NCBI GenBank assembly: GCA_947626225.1
Contig: CANQRH010000001.1
Location: 235,710-299,709 of the forward strand
From: Candidatus Gastranaerophilales bacterium
GTDB lineage: Bacteria; Cyanobacteriota; Vampirovibrionia; Gastranaerophilales; Gastranaerophilaceae
Direction: 5' to 3'
DNA length: 64,000 nucleotides
The notes below the pieces were generated by a model that saw nothing but the letters and a program-made list of their open reading frames with translations, was not told the origin of the DNA and did not search any database. The translations under genes were made by a program, and so were the position numbers. Each line of letters begins with the position of its first letter. Position 1 is the stretch's first letter. Shown one piece after another: positions 43,358 to 54,475 of the stretch.

Positions 43358-43382
43358 AAGAGCCTTAACGGGCTCTTTTTTT
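43358..43382. terminator. Terminator after pgk
   Basis: AAGAGCC-TTAACG-GGCTCTT flanked by A and T runs; also usable for lipA on the minus strand. Confidence 0.9.
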
Positions 43383-43419
43383 ATGCGGGAAATTGTCGTG
43401 TTCCGCTATATACAGGTTT

Positions 43420-44262
43420 TTAAATTAATTCCGATGCCATATAAGAACTTCTTGCAAGCGGTTCTATTTTGTAATGATTAAACCCGATTTTTTGTGCAAG
43501 CAGTTTTAATTTGTCGTATTCTTCAAGCGTATAATACTTTGACACTTCAAGATGTTCTTTTGAAGGCTGAATATATTGTCCCACAGTCAAAATATCACAA
43601 CCGGCAGATTTTAAATCGTAAAAAGTCTGCTCAATTTGTTCAAAAGTTTCGCCAAGTCCTATCATCAAGCCTGATTTAGTCAAAATATTGCTGTTTTCTT
43701 TTACGTATTTTAAAACATCAACGGAACAATCATAATTTCCTTGCGGACGAACGGTTTTAAAAAGAGCCTTTACGGTTTCGATATTGTGATTGAAAACATC
43801 GGGATGCGCTTTTATTATTATATCAAGCGAATTTTTATCCCCTTTAAAATCAGGGGTTAGAATTTCAACTTTGGTGTCGGAACAAAGTTTTCTAATCTCA
43901 TAAATACAGTTTGCAAAATGTTCCGCGCCGCCGTCCGGTAAATCATCTCTTGTAACCGAAGTTATGACCGCATATTTTAATCCCAAATCTTTAACAGCCC
44001 GTGCTATATGGGAAGGTTCTTCAATATCAAGCGGTTCGGGCTTTTGACAGGCAATATTACAATATCGGCAGTTTCTTGTGCAGGTATTGCCCATAATTAA
44101 AAATGTAGCCGTGTGTTTTGTGTAGCACTCATTTTTATTTGGGCATCTTGCATTTTCGCAAACCGTATTTAAACAATTTGTTTTCAAAATTCTTCTGACC
44201 GTTCTTGTCTTATCGGTGTCAATAATCGGTCGTTTCAAGTATTCGGGCAATCTTGAGTGCAT
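43420..44262 (-). CDS. lipA: Lipoyl synthase
   Basis: Radical-SAM enzyme inserting two sulfurs into octanoyl-protein. The 280-residue protein has the auxiliary cluster motif CENARCPNKNEC, the radical-SAM motif CTRNCRYCNI, DDLPDGGAEHFANCI, FNHNIETVKALF and the terminal Ser (RSSYMASELI). Linked by function to lpd, encoded after the next gene. Promoter TTGTTA-17-TACAAT lies 6 nt before the start codon with no Shine-Dalgarno. Confidence 0.97.
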   Translation of the reverse strand: MHSRLPEYLKRPIIDTDKTRTVRRILKTNCLNTVCENARCPNKNECYTKHTATFLIMGNTCTRNCRYCNIACQKPEPLDIEEPSHIARAVKDLGLKYAVITSVTRDDLPDGGAEHFANCIYEIRKLCSDTKVEILTPDFKGDKNSLDIIIKAHPDVFNHNIETVKALFKTVRPQGNYDCSVDVLKYVKENSNILTKSGLMIGLGETFEQIEQTFYDLKSAGCDILTVGQYIQPSKEHLEVSKYYTLEEYDKLKLLAQKIGFNHYKIEPLARSSYMASELI

Positions 44263-44333
44263 AATGCCATTGTATAATCAAAAGTTTTGTTTAACAAATT
44301 TTTAAAATTTAGTAAACATAAAGTCAAATTATG

Positions 44334-44362
44334 TTGATTTTATTTATAAACATGATTATAAT
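44334..44362 (+). promoter_or_regulatory. Promoter of small exported protein
   Basis: TTGATT (44334-44339), 17-nt spacer, perfect TATAAT (44357-44362), then AAAGGAG and ATG at 44384. Confidence 0.65.
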
Positions 44363-44383
44363 GTTATCAAAAGGAGTAGAACT

Positions 44384-44632
44384 ATGAAAAAAAATTTAAT
44401 AACTTTATTATGTTTATTGAGTTTTACGGGTTGTGCTTATGCCGAACTGTATCAGGTTCCGGGTTCTTTAACGGAAACAACTTCCGAAGTAAATGTTTCT
44501 TCAACACAGGAAAATGTTAAAGCTGAAACCAAAACAAAAAGAAAATGGTTCAGAAGAAAACGCAAAGATTACAATCCTACAAATTCTTACTGGAATTTTG
44601 GCAGACCGCCTTTTTGGACAGGCACATACTAA
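44384..44632 (+). CDS. Small exported basic protein
   Basis: The 82-residue protein has a signal peptide (NLITLLCLLSFTGCAYA|EL); the Cys in FTGC may be a non-canonical lipobox. The mature part is Thr/Glu-rich then strongly basic (TKTKRKWFRRKRKDY) and ends with aromatic residues (YWNFGRPPFWTGTY). Not recognised; possibly envelope-bound. Its stop overlaps the lpd stop by 4 nt, tail to tail. Confidence 0.75.
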   Translation: MKKNLITLLCLLSFTGCAYAELYQVPGSLTETTSEVNVSSTQENVKAETKTKRKWFRRKRKDYNPTNSYWNFGRPPFWTGTY

Positions 44633-45846
44633 TTTAGTTTAAACAAGCTTTCAAATATGCCTTCCGAATAAGTCGGATGAGCAAAACAAACTTTTTTCAA
44701 ATCATCAATCGCTATGTTATTCTGCATAGCGATTGTTATTTGCTGAATTAATGCCGAAGCTTCCTTTGAAATAATATGTGCGCCGATGATTTTATCTCCG
44801 CGCGAAAGAATTTTTATAAAACCTTCGGTACAATTATCGCAATGAGATTTGCCAAGTGCTGAAATAAGCAAAAGTGATTTTTTATAAGTTCCCGGCTCTA
44901 AATCCTGTTCCCTTTTTCCTGTCCATGCAATTTCGGGACAGCCGTATATAACCGAAGGTGTTAAATTTTCATCAAAATCTATTCCGGAAACTTCGGCAAT
45001 TGCCTGTTTTATGGCAAAATGTGCAAGCTGAATTTTCCCCGAAGCATCACCGATATCACCTTTATTCGGTATTCTTCCGGCACAGAGCAAAACTGTTTCA
45101 GGGGTAAGAGTTTCGCCGTTCGATAAAATTACATGTCCGTTTTCAATCTTTTCAACGCGGGTTTTGAGATACATTTTTATATTTTTGGACTTAAAAATTC
45201 TTTCCGTACGTTTTGAAACTTCAATATCCGCAGACGGCAGAAGATGTTCTTCAATCTCTGCTATACTGACATCAACTCCGAACGAATTAAATATTCTTGC
45301 CCATTCAATACCAATAGCACCCGAACCTATTATCAAAATATTTTTGGGAAGTGTGTCAAGTTCCAAAATATCATCAGAGTTAAGGATAAATTTATGATCA
45401 AATCTCATTCCCTCAAAGTCTGCGGGTTTTGAACCCGTTGCAAGCAGAATTTTTTTACAGTCATAAATCTGCCCGTCCGCAAGTATTTTGCCGTCAGCTA
45501 TTGAAGCTTCACTGTTAACAACGATAATTCCCGCATTTTTAAGAGAAAGTTCAAGAGCTTTTCTCAACTTTTCCACAATAATATTTTTACGTTCCACAAC
45601 TTTTTTGTAATCTGCCTTGACATTATCGGCACTAATCCCCAAATCACAAGCGTACTTCATCTGTTCGTAAACTTCGGCGCAGTGCAGAATTGCTTTTGTC
45701 GGAATACAGCCTTTATTAAGGCATACCCCGCCGACTTTGTCCTTCTCAAAAAGGACAACGGACATATCCTGCTTTCGAGCCTGAAAAGCTGCGGTATAAC
45801 CGGCAGGTCCTGCTCCTATTATTCCCAAATCAAACTGTTGAGACAT
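44629..45846 (-). CDS. lpdA: Dihydrolipoyl dehydrogenase, internally shortened
   Basis: FAD-disulfide reductase of 2-oxoacid dehydrogenase complexes. The 405-residue protein has IIGAGPAGYTAAFQARK, redox pair GGVCLNKGCIPTKA, NAD site ILIIGSGAIGIEWA, and C-terminal His motif FAHPTYSEG. Usual length is 450-475. Between CAGRIPNK and the FAD-contacting GDASGKIQLAHFA about 35-40 residues normally present are missing, in frame. Activity is therefore uncertain. lipA lies nearby on the same strand. alr follows 8 nt upstream. Confidence 0.88.
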   Translation of the reverse strand: MSQQFDLGIIGAGPAGYTAAFQARKQDMSVVLFEKDKVGGVCLNKGCIPTKAILHCAEVYEQMKYACDLGISADNVKADYKKVVERKNIIVEKLRKALELSLKNAGIIVVNSEASIADGKILADGQIYDCKKILLATGSKPADFEGMRFDHKFILNSDDILELDTLPKNILIIGSGAIGIEWARIFNSFGVDVSIAEIEEHLLPSADIEVSKRTERIFKSKNIKMYLKTRVEKIENGHVILSNGETLTPETVLLCAGRIPNKGDIGDASGKIQLAHFAIKQAIAEVSGIDFDENLTPSVIYGCPEIAWTGKREQDLEPGTYKKSLLLISALGKSHCDNCTEGFIKILSRGDKIIGAHIISKEASALIQQITIAMQNNIAIDDLKKVCFAHPTYSEGIFESLFKLN

Positions 45847-45854
45847 TTTTACTC

Positions 45855-46976
45855 CTATCTTGTATAAACTCTCCCGAGTCTTACTTTAAGACGGCAGGTC
45901 AACTCATAATTTATGGTTCCTAAAATTTCCGCCCACCTGTCAATTGTATTGTTTTCGTCAAGAAGTGTTATAATATCGCCGCATTTTGTATCAACTCCGG
46001 TAATATCAAACATCATCTGATCCATTGTAATGTTTCCGATTTGCGGAATTTCTTTTCCGTTCAGCTTTGCGTAAATTTTATTGGACAAACCTCTGGGAAC
46101 TCCGTCAGCATAACCCAAAGGAACAGTCGCAACCGTTCTTGTGCCTTTTGCAATATATGTATGTCCGTAGCTTACGCCTTCTCCGTCACGGACTTCGTGA
46201 ATATTAACTATTCTGGCTTTTAATGACATCAAGGGTTTCAAATGAATTTTTTCCGTACAATCTTCGGGTAAATCAGGATAAAGTCCGTAAAGTGCAATTC
46301 CCGCACGGCGCATGTTTGAATTAGGCACATCATAACACATCGTGCCGGCGGTATTTAGGATATGCAGTAAAAGCCCGTCAGTATTGACTTGTGAGATAAT
46401 CTTATTCCATTTATCAATCTGAATTTGAGTTTTTTCTCTGTTTTCCGCGTTAGCAAGGTGGGTAAATATTCCGCCTAACTCCAAATAATCGGCACTTTGA
46501 ACTTTTTCAATAAATTCTTTTGCATCATCCTCGGATATACCTATTCTGTTCATTCCGGTATCAAGCTTTATATGAACTTTAGGTTTAATTCCGGTTCTTT
46601 TATAAGCCTGTTTGCAGGCATCAAGGTGTTCTTTTGAAAATACGGAGATAATCAAATCCGATTTGACGGCATTTTCGACAGCCCAAACAGGTACCGCACC
46701 AAGTACAAGAATATCACAGTTAATATTTGCCCGTCTTAAATCTTCGCCTTCGTCAATTGATGCAACACCGAGCATATCCGCTCCGGAGGCAAGAAGTGTC
46801 GGTGCAAGCATGACTGAGCCGTGACCGTATGCATCTGCTTTTACAACCGCAAGAAGTTTAACTCCTTCCGGAGTATGGTTTCTGATTTGACGCATGTTGT
46901 ATGATGCGTTTTCAAGATTTATTTCAACCCAGCTGTCCCTGTGAATGTTGGTAATACTCTGCCTTATATTTTTCAT
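45855..46976 (-). CDS. alr: Alanine racemase
   Basis: Makes D-alanine for peptidoglycan. The 373-residue PLP enzyme shows the PLP lysine in VVKADAYGHGSVM, VHIKLDTGMNRIG, IFTHLANAE, MRRAGIALYGLYP, catalytic Tyr in GVSYGHTYIA, LGYADGVPRGLSNK and ITMDQMMFDIT. A consensus promoter (TTGCAT, 17 nt, TATACT) lies 6 nt before the ATG without Shine-Dalgarno. lpd is 8 nt downstream, so co-transcription is likely. Confidence 0.97.
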   Translation of the reverse strand: MKNIRQSITNIHRDSWVEINLENASYNMRQIRNHTPEGVKLLAVVKADAYGHGSVMLAPTLLASGADMLGVASIDEGEDLRRANINCDILVLGAVPVWAVENAVKSDLIISVFSKEHLDACKQAYKRTGIKPKVHIKLDTGMNRIGISEDDAKEFIEKVQSADYLELGGIFTHLANAENREKTQIQIDKWNKIISQVNTDGLLLHILNTAGTMCYDVPNSNMRRAGIALYGLYPDLPEDCTEKIHLKPLMSLKARIVNIHEVRDGEGVSYGHTYIAKGTRTVATVPLGYADGVPRGLSNKIYAKLNGKEIPQIGNITMDQMMFDITGVDTKCGDIITLLDENNTIDRWAEILGTINYELTCRLKVRLGRVYTR

Positions 46977-47049
46977 AACTAAAGTATATTACTAAATCCC
47001 GTGGTATGCAAAAATTTTACATAACAGCTGTTTATGATAAAATAAAAAT

Positions 47050-47574
47050 ATGGATTTCACGGAAAAAACACTAAATTCTGAGATAGTATACAACGGTAAA
47101 GTAGTAACGGTTTTGAGGGACAATGCGGAAATTTCCGACGGTACGACATCATTGAGAGAAGTTGTCAAACACTCCGGCGGTGTAGTTATTCTGGCACTCA
47201 AAGAAGACAAAATACTTTTTGTAAAACAATTCCGTTATCCGCTTAAAAAAGTCTTAACCGAACTTCCCGCAGGAAAACTTGAAAAAGGGGAAGAACCTCT
47301 TTGTGCCGCAAAAAGAGAATTAGAAGAAGAAACCGGATACCGTGCGGAAAAATGGACGGATTTGGGATATATTTATACATCGCCCGGATACAGTGATGAA
47401 AAATTATACCTTTATAAAGCCGAAAATCTTCAATTTATAGAGTGCAATCCTGATTTCGGAGAGATTTTACAACCCTGCGAATACAAAAAAGAAGATGTTT
47501 TAAAGATGATAAAAAACGGTGAAATCAGTGACGCAAAGACAATTTGTGCACTTATGAGGGCTTTTTATGATTAA
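47050..47574 (+). CDS. nudF: ADP-ribose pyrophosphatase-type Nudix hydrolase
   Basis: The 174-residue protein has the Nudix box GKLEKGEEPLCAAKRELEEE-TGY (GX5EX7REUXEEXGU) preceded by FVKQFRYPLKKVLTELPAG and followed by GYIYTSPGYSDEKLYLYKA. These features are typical of ADP-ribose/ADP-sugar pyrophosphatases. It overlaps the HAD gene by 8 nt. TAAAAT is 5-6 nt before the ATG with no Shine-Dalgarno. Confidence 0.92.
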   Translation: MDFTEKTLNSEIVYNGKVVTVLRDNAEISDGTTSLREVVKHSGGVVILALKEDKILFVKQFRYPLKKVLTELPAGKLEKGEEPLCAAKRELEEETGYRAEKWTDLGYIYTSPGYSDEKLYLYKAENLQFIECNPDFGEILQPCEYKKEDVLKMIKNGEISDAKTICALMRAFYD

Positions 47575-48361
47575 GATGGTCGCAACCGATATTGACGGAA
47601 CTATACTTAAATATGATTTCGTAAACTTTACCTCAGAGGTAAAAAAATGTATAAAATTTTTACGGGACAAAGGCATAAAAGTTGTGCTTGCTACAGGCAG
47701 AATGCACAAAGCGGCACAATTTCTTGCCGATGAGCTCGGGATTGACACTCCGATTATATCTTATCAGGGCGGATTTATTAAGGACAAGGCCGGAAAAGTT
47801 TATTACCGCAAAGATTTGGATTCTTCCGTTGCAAAAGAAATTATTAAATGGGCAAGAGAAAATAAAGTTCATATAAATCTTTATATGAACGATGTTTTGT
47901 ACGTTGAAAATGATAATGAAATCGTAAAACGCTACACAAATGAAAGACTTATAAATTATGAAGTCTGCAATTTCGATAATCTTGAAATTAAAGGTGTTAA
48001 CAAAATTCTTGCGATAAAATTCGATGATGCGGATACGGTAACGGAATGGTTAAATTATTTAAAAAATAAATATCCGAATTTGTATATTGTAAAATCAACT
48101 CCTTACTTTTGCGAGATTTCCGATAAAGAAGCAACAAAGTCCCGTGCGGTTGAGTTTCTTTGCAGGGAATGGGGTATAAAAAAAGAAGAAGTTCTTGCAA
48201 TAGGAGATCAAAATAACGATATAGAGCTTTTGAAATCAGGCGGAATTAAAGTCGCTATGGGCAATGCAACGGAAGAACTAAAAAAATATGCCGATTATAT
48301 AACCGATACCGTAGATAATAACGGATTTGTGAAAGCAATGGAAAAATATTGCATAATCTAA
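47567..48361 (+). CDS. Cof-type HAD phosphatase
   Basis: The 264-residue protein shows HAD motif I ATDIDGTILKYD, motif II VVLATGRMHKAA, a C2B cap (about 85-190), motif III Lys in KEATKSRAVEFL and motif IV AIGDQNNDIELL. Cof-type enzymes dephosphorylate sugar phosphates or cofactors. Overlap with the Nudix gene suggests coupled translation and perhaps joint nucleotide or cofactor salvage. Confidence 0.93.
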   Translation: MIKMVATDIDGTILKYDFVNFTSEVKKCIKFLRDKGIKVVLATGRMHKAAQFLADELGIDTPIISYQGGFIKDKAGKVYYRKDLDSSVAKEIIKWARENKVHINLYMNDVLYVENDNEIVKRYTNERLINYEVCNFDNLEIKGVNKILAIKFDDADTVTEWLNYLKNKYPNLYIVKSTPYFCEISDKEATKSRAVEFLCREWGIKKEEVLAIGDQNNDIELLKSGGIKVAMGNATEELKKYADYITDTVDNNGFVKAMEKYCII

Positions 48362-48438
48362 GTTTTTTTTCTTTTATACAGCTCAAGACAACACAGCAAT
48401 ATGAAGTATCCGAAAAGTCCCGATTAACCTATTGCCGG

Positions 48439-49821
48439 TTATACTCTGCCGTACATATCCTCATATCTGACGATATCATCTTCTATTAAAGGACTGCCTT
48501 TTTGTACTTCGATTATTTCAAGATGTTCTTTATAAGGGTTTTGCAGTGAGTGAATCGCTTTTAAAGGTATATCCACACTGTGCCCCGGTGAAAGAATTAA
48601 TTCTTTGCCTTCAAGAACAACTTTAGCGGTGCCGGATAAAACTACCCAGTGTTCGCTTCTGAAATTGTGTGATTGTACAGAAAGCTTTTGTGCGGGATTT
48701 ACGTGGATAATTTTAGTTAAAAAACCTTCTCCCTGCGCTATTACGGTATAAAAACCCCACGGACGATACACTGTTTTGTGTATAAGATGTGTATTGTCGT
48801 TTTGCTTCTTCAGTGTTTCATAGATATGTTTTACATCCTGTGCACGGTCTTTTTTGCAAGCAAGTATCGCATCTTCGGTTTCAACAATAACCGTATCTTC
48901 AAGACCGATTGTCGCAACAAGTTTTGATGATGAATAAACAAACGAATTTTTTGAATCCTCATCCAGAACATGTCCGACAAAAACATTGCCATTCTTGTCT
49001 TTTTTGCTTACGTCATATATTGATTGCCACGAACCCAAATCATTCCAGTCGCTTTCAAGTTTGACCAGTGCAATTTTATCCGATTTTTCCATAATCGCGT
49101 AGTCTATTGAAATTGAAGGCATTTTATCAAATTCCAAAAACGGAATTTCATCAGACTTGTCAAAATCAATGTTTTCCGCAATTTTTGCAATTTCGGGAGC
49201 ATGTTTTATTGTTTCTTCAATCAAAATTGACGCTTTAAACATAAATATGCCGCTGTTCCAGAAATACGTTCCGCGGGAAAGGTATTCCCGCGCCGTTTTC
49301 AAATCCGGTTTTTCGACAAATTCTTTAACTTTAAAGCCGTTATCAAATTTTTCTGACGTATTGATATATCCGTAGCCTGTTTCGGGGTAATTCGGTTTGA
49401 TGCCGAAAGTTACAATGTAACCTTTTTGTGCAAGTTCTTCCCCCTTTTTTACGGTAGAAAAGAACTTTTCGTTATCTTCTATTAAATGGTCGGAAGGTAC
49501 AACGATTATTACGGGATCGGAACCGCTTTTTTGCATAATATATTTTACTGCTAAAACAATTGCCGGTGCGGTATTTTTGGCTACCGGTTCGGATAAAATC
49601 ACCGGATTTTCCGCAAATTCCGATAATTGCATACGAACATTTGAGGAATGTTTCGTATTTGTAATACTTACAATATTTTCGCTGAAACGGCTTAATCTTT
49701 CGTACGTGGATTGTAAAAGACTTTTTTCCGAATTTAAATTCAAAAGCTGTTTCGGATAAAGTTCTCTTGATAACGGCCAAAGCCTGCTTCCCGAACCTCC
49801 TGCCAAAATTATTCCGTACAT
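48439..49821 (-). CDS. manC: Mannose-1-phosphate guanylyltransferase / mannose-6-phosphate isomerase
   Basis: The 460-residue bifunctional protein joins an N-terminal nucleotidyltransferase (MYGIILAGGSGSRLWPLSRELYPKQLL; VVPSDHLIED; VEKPDLKTA; SDWNDLGSW) to a C-terminal cupin isomerase (YRPWGFYTVI, HVNPAQKLSVQSHNFRSEHWVVLSGTAKV). It supplies GDP-mannose for capsule or LPS sugars. GAGAGG precedes the ATG. Divergent from the SLT gene. Confidence 0.97.
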   Translation of the reverse strand: MYGIILAGGSGSRLWPLSRELYPKQLLNLNSEKSLLQSTYERLSRFSENIVSITNTKHSSNVRMQLSEFAENPVILSEPVAKNTAPAIVLAVKYIMQKSGSDPVIIVVPSDHLIEDNEKFFSTVKKGEELAQKGYIVTFGIKPNYPETGYGYINTSEKFDNGFKVKEFVEKPDLKTAREYLSRGTYFWNSGIFMFKASILIEETIKHAPEIAKIAENIDFDKSDEIPFLEFDKMPSISIDYAIMEKSDKIALVKLESDWNDLGSWQSIYDVSKKDKNGNVFVGHVLDEDSKNSFVYSSSKLVATIGLEDTVIVETEDAILACKKDRAQDVKHIYETLKKQNDNTHLIHKTVYRPWGFYTVIAQGEGFLTKIIHVNPAQKLSVQSHNFRSEHWVVLSGTAKVVLEGKELILSPGHSVDIPLKAIHSLQNPYKEHLEIIEVQKGSPLIEDDIVRYEDMYGRV

Positions 49822-49867
49822 TCTAACCTCTCTTTATTTATATATGTTACCATAAAAAATTAATTTC

Positions 49868-49896
49868 TTGAATTATATATTAATTTTTGCTAATAT
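49868..49896 (+). promoter_or_regulatory. Promoter of SLT gene, leaderless-type
   Basis: TTGAAT (49868-49873), 17-nt spacer, TAATAT (49891-49896), then 7 nt to ATG 49904 with no Shine-Dalgarno. A TTG start at 49868 falls inside the -35 box and is rejected. Confidence 0.6.
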
Positions 49897-49903
49897 TAAT
49901 ATT

Positions 49904-51871
49904 ATGATTACTTGGGATAAGAGAGCCAGAATAACAGCCGGATGTATCGGAGCTTTGCTGCTGGCTGTTTTGGCTATTGCAATCTTGTATCAGCCGCAGT
50001 CCAAAACCGATAAAATCTATGTAAGCGCTTTGGAAAGTTATTACAAAGGTGATTACCAAAATGCTTATTATCTTTTTTCAAAAATTTCGTTGTTTTCAAA
50101 TCTTAAAGTTCCCGCAATCTACCACAGAGCGGAATGCGCAAGGATGCTCAGAGATGAGATATCCGAAATTAAACATTACCAGCTTCTGTTTAACAACTAT
50201 CCGAATCACCCTTTGAGTATCAGAGCACGTTACCTGGCGGGGCAGAAACTTATAAACAGTAAACCCAAACCCGCAAAAGATTATTTTGAATATATTATAA
50301 AAAATGCGCCCGATACTGACTATTCCGTTGCATCGGAATATTATCTCGGCTATCTGCTGAAAAACAAGTATAAAGATGAAAAAATAGTTCCCGTATCGGC
50401 AAAAGATGAGGTTCAAAGTTATTTCCGCCATTATCTGAAAAAAGCTCCTTACGGGACGCTTGCACTAAGTGCCGTTTTTAACTGGCTTGAGTTTACAAAT
50501 GATATTCAAAAAGATGATTACGTTTTAATGGCAAATACCTGTTACCTTTTCGGCAAGTACAAAAAATCTCTAGAACTTCTTGAAAAAGCCGGTATAAATG
50601 AAAACTGGACGATTGCCGTAAAAAACTATAATAAATTAAATGATATTGAAAAAGTTAAACAGCTTACGGAACTCGGCTTATCGGCTTATTCAAATTATGC
50701 GGGAGAAGATGAACTTATTGATGTGATAGATATATATCTTTCCAAATCCGGTTCGCTTGATAAGCTTTATTCATTGTCGCACGGACAGGGAAAAGATTAC
50801 ATCATGAGCCTGAAATGCGCCAAAGAAAGCGATAAGACATCTTGCTACAGCAAACTATACCTGCAATTCCCCAACGGAAGATTTTCGGCTGACGCTCTTT
50901 CAAATATTTTCTTTTCTAAGATTAAATCTAAAAATTATGAAGATGCAATAAAAATCGGACGTGACCATTTGAACAAATTCCCCGAGTCAAATTCCGCTCC
51001 CATGGTCATGTTTTGGCTCGGAAAAATTTCCGAAAAAACTAACGATTATGAAGAATATACAAATTATTACAAAAACGTAATTACCCGTTATCCCGATAAT
51101 TACTATGCTTACAGAGCATATTTGAGGCTTAAAAGGCTTAGCAATCCTTTGATTACAAATAATTTGAATGTCAAACCCGTTTTATATCCTTATAAATATT
51201 CCCGCAGAAACTTAATTATAAAACTTGTTGAACTCGGAGATTATGACTTGGTTGACGAGCTGACGGGAGATGATGACTTTATAAGGGCATGGGTTTTATA
51301 TAAAAAAGGTGATTACTCCCGCTCAATGCGTATTGCAAGGAATGCAATGGCTGAACTTAAAGATAAACCCGACAAATACGATTTGCGTTGGAGGCTTGTA
51401 TATCCCGTAATTTATTACGATGAAATAAGCAAATATGCAAATGCTGCAGGCAACAATCTTCCTCTGATGATGGCTCTTACCAGAGAAGAAAGTTATTTTG
51501 ATCCTCTCGCTCAAAGTGCAGTCGGTGCAAGCGGACTTATGCAGATTATGCCGTCCACGGCTTCCGATATTAACTCGAAATACAACCTCGGGTTTATTAT
51601 TCCGATGGCTTTATTTAACCCGTCTCACAACCTGGAACTCGGAAATTATTATTACAAATTCCTGAAAGAATATCTGGAAGGATACGATGTTTCGGCAGTA
51701 GCTGCATATAACGGCGGAATCGGTAATGTTAGAACTTGGAAATCATCCCTTCAATATAACGATACCGATGAATTTGTGGAACAAATCCCGTATTCCGAAA
51801 CTAAAAATTATGTAAAAAAGGTTTTCGGCTGTTATTGGAACTATATTCGTATTTATTCCGGTAATCAATGA
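49904..51871 (+). CDS. slt: Soluble lytic transglycosylase with TPR-like superhelix
   Basis: The 655-residue protein has an N-terminal membrane segment or signal (RITAGCIGALLLAVLAIAILY), a long alpha-superhelix of TPR/Sel1-like repeats (YYKGDYQNAYYLFSKI; APMVMFWLGKISEKTNDYEEY), and a C-terminal SLT domain: MMALTREESYFDPLAQSAVGASGLMQIMPSTASDI with catalytic Glu in REES, then YNGGIGNVRTW and ETKNYVKKVFGCYWNY. It cleaves peptidoglycan glycan strands with 1,6-anhydro products. Confidence 0.95.
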   Translation: MITWDKRARITAGCIGALLLAVLAIAILYQPQSKTDKIYVSALESYYKGDYQNAYYLFSKISLFSNLKVPAIYHRAECARMLRDEISEIKHYQLLFNNYPNHPLSIRARYLAGQKLINSKPKPAKDYFEYIIKNAPDTDYSVASEYYLGYLLKNKYKDEKIVPVSAKDEVQSYFRHYLKKAPYGTLALSAVFNWLEFTNDIQKDDYVLMANTCYLFGKYKKSLELLEKAGINENWTIAVKNYNKLNDIEKVKQLTELGLSAYSNYAGEDELIDVIDIYLSKSGSLDKLYSLSHGQGKDYIMSLKCAKESDKTSCYSKLYLQFPNGRFSADALSNIFFSKIKSKNYEDAIKIGRDHLNKFPESNSAPMVMFWLGKISEKTNDYEEYTNYYKNVITRYPDNYYAYRAYLRLKRLSNPLITNNLNVKPVLYPYKYSRRNLIIKLVELGDYDLVDELTGDDDFIRAWVLYKKGDYSRSMRIARNAMAELKDKPDKYDLRWRLVYPVIYYDEISKYANAAGNNLPLMMALTREESYFDPLAQSAVGASGLMQIMPSTASDINSKYNLGFIIPMALFNPSHNLELGNYYYKFLKEYLEGYDVSAVAAYNGGIGNVRTWKSSLQYNDTDEFVEQIPYSETKNYVKKVFGCYWNYIRIYSGNQ

Positions 51872-51897
51872 TGAAATTGTTTTTTCAGAATAAAAAA

Positions 51898-51925
51898 AAG
51901 ACCTGTCATTGACAGGTCTTTTTAT
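51898..51925. terminator. Bidirectional terminator
   Basis: AAGACCTGTC-ATT-GACAGGTCTT with A and T runs, between the SLT gene and the convergent small exported protein. Confidence 0.9.
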
Positions 51926-51926
51926 C

Positions 51927-52313
51927 TTAAATCATGTTCTTTCTGATATTTTCTTTTTGTTTGTCAATTTTGTTAATTCTTCTTTCAAGACCTTTGATTT
52001 GTTTGTCCAAAGCTTTTCTTTCAGTCTTGATTGTTTGGTATTTTGCATCAATATCAGCATATTTTGTTTTAATATTTAAAAGTTCGTTTCTGACTTCAAC
52101 CTGTGCATTGTCAAGCTGTGTAATCGCATTTTGCATTTTTAAGTTTCCTGACGGCTGTTCAACAGGTGTTGTGCTTGCAGCGGAAATTCTTGTTGTAGTT
52201 CCGTATGCCGTATCATCAAAATTCAACGGTGTAAATGCATTTCCGTCAGCAAATGCACTCTGGCATGCCATTAAAAAAGTTACGGTTAAAATAATGTTTC
52301 TGAAATTTTTCAT
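51927..52313 (-). CDS. Exported coiled-coil hypothetical protein
   Basis: The 128-residue protein has a signal peptide (IILTVTFLMACQSAFA|DG), a short linker, and a long heptad region (AQVEVRNELLNIKTKYADIDAKYQTIKTERKALDKQIKGLERRI). Probably a periplasmic or envelope-bound coiled coil, loosely Skp- or Lpp-like. AGGAGAT precedes the ATG. Not recognised further. Confidence 0.75.
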   Translation of the reverse strand: MKNFRNIILTVTFLMACQSAFADGNAFTPLNFDDTAYGTTTRISAASTTPVEQPSGNLKMQNAITQLDNAQVEVRNELLNIKTKYADIDAKYQTIKTERKALDKQIKGLERRINKIDKQKENIRKNMI

Positions 52314-52519
52314 GATTCTATCTCCTTATTTTACAATCAGTATATATTATTTTTCAGAAAAAAAACTCATTCAAAAAAATGAAATAAAAACTGGCATGGA
52401 ATTGTTATTAAACAGTGATATAAAAGTAATTATGAACTTTTGTAAACGGGCAAAAGTATTGCTGTAATTGAACATGTTAAAAACATGCCAAAACCCCTGA
52501 AAAACATGGAAAAGAGTGC

Positions 52520-52548
52520 TTGACTTTAAATTTTTTTTTGGCTAGAAT
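52520..52548 (+). promoter_or_regulatory. rRNA operon promoter P1
   Basis: TTGACT (52520-52525), 17-nt T-rich spacer, TAGAAT (52543-52548), about 410 nt before 16S. Confidence 0.6.
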
Positions 52549-52623
52549 CAAAAATGTGCAAAAAAGCACAATGAACTTTCTAAGATTACATTAAGAAATA
52601 TAAAGAATTTCAAAAAAAATTAC

Positions 52624-52651
52624 TTGACAAAAAAATTTGATGTAATAACAT
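52624..52651 (+). promoter_or_regulatory. rRNA operon promoter P2
   Basis: Consensus TTGACA (52624-52629), 16-nt spacer, TAACAT (52646-52651). The roughly 300-nt leader that follows has no coding potential; it should hold antitermination and 16S-processing pairing sequences, for example GCGTAAGCTATGCGT near 52,895. The stretch 52,314-52,519 holds nothing I can name. Confidence 0.5.
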
Positions 52652-52954
52652 TAAATATGCAGATGACACTAGCGAATAATAATTAATGCATCTGAAATAT
52701 AATAAAAGGAAGTAAACCCCGAATCTTTTAAATAAAGATAGTGTCTGCACCGGCAGAGCTTATGCGGTCGAAACCAAAAAAGAAATCAGTACTTTGACAA
52801 CAGAATAGCTGAACCATGTAATCTAAATTTTTAGATGACGTGAGAAAACAATACTTTGTTAATTTCTAAAACGAATGATAACGGATTCGTATAGCGTAAG
52901 CTATGCGTTATGTAATGAGCGAGAAACTGCGAAAGCAGTAATCATAACTTTCTG

Positions 52955-54475
<1,521 letters not shown>

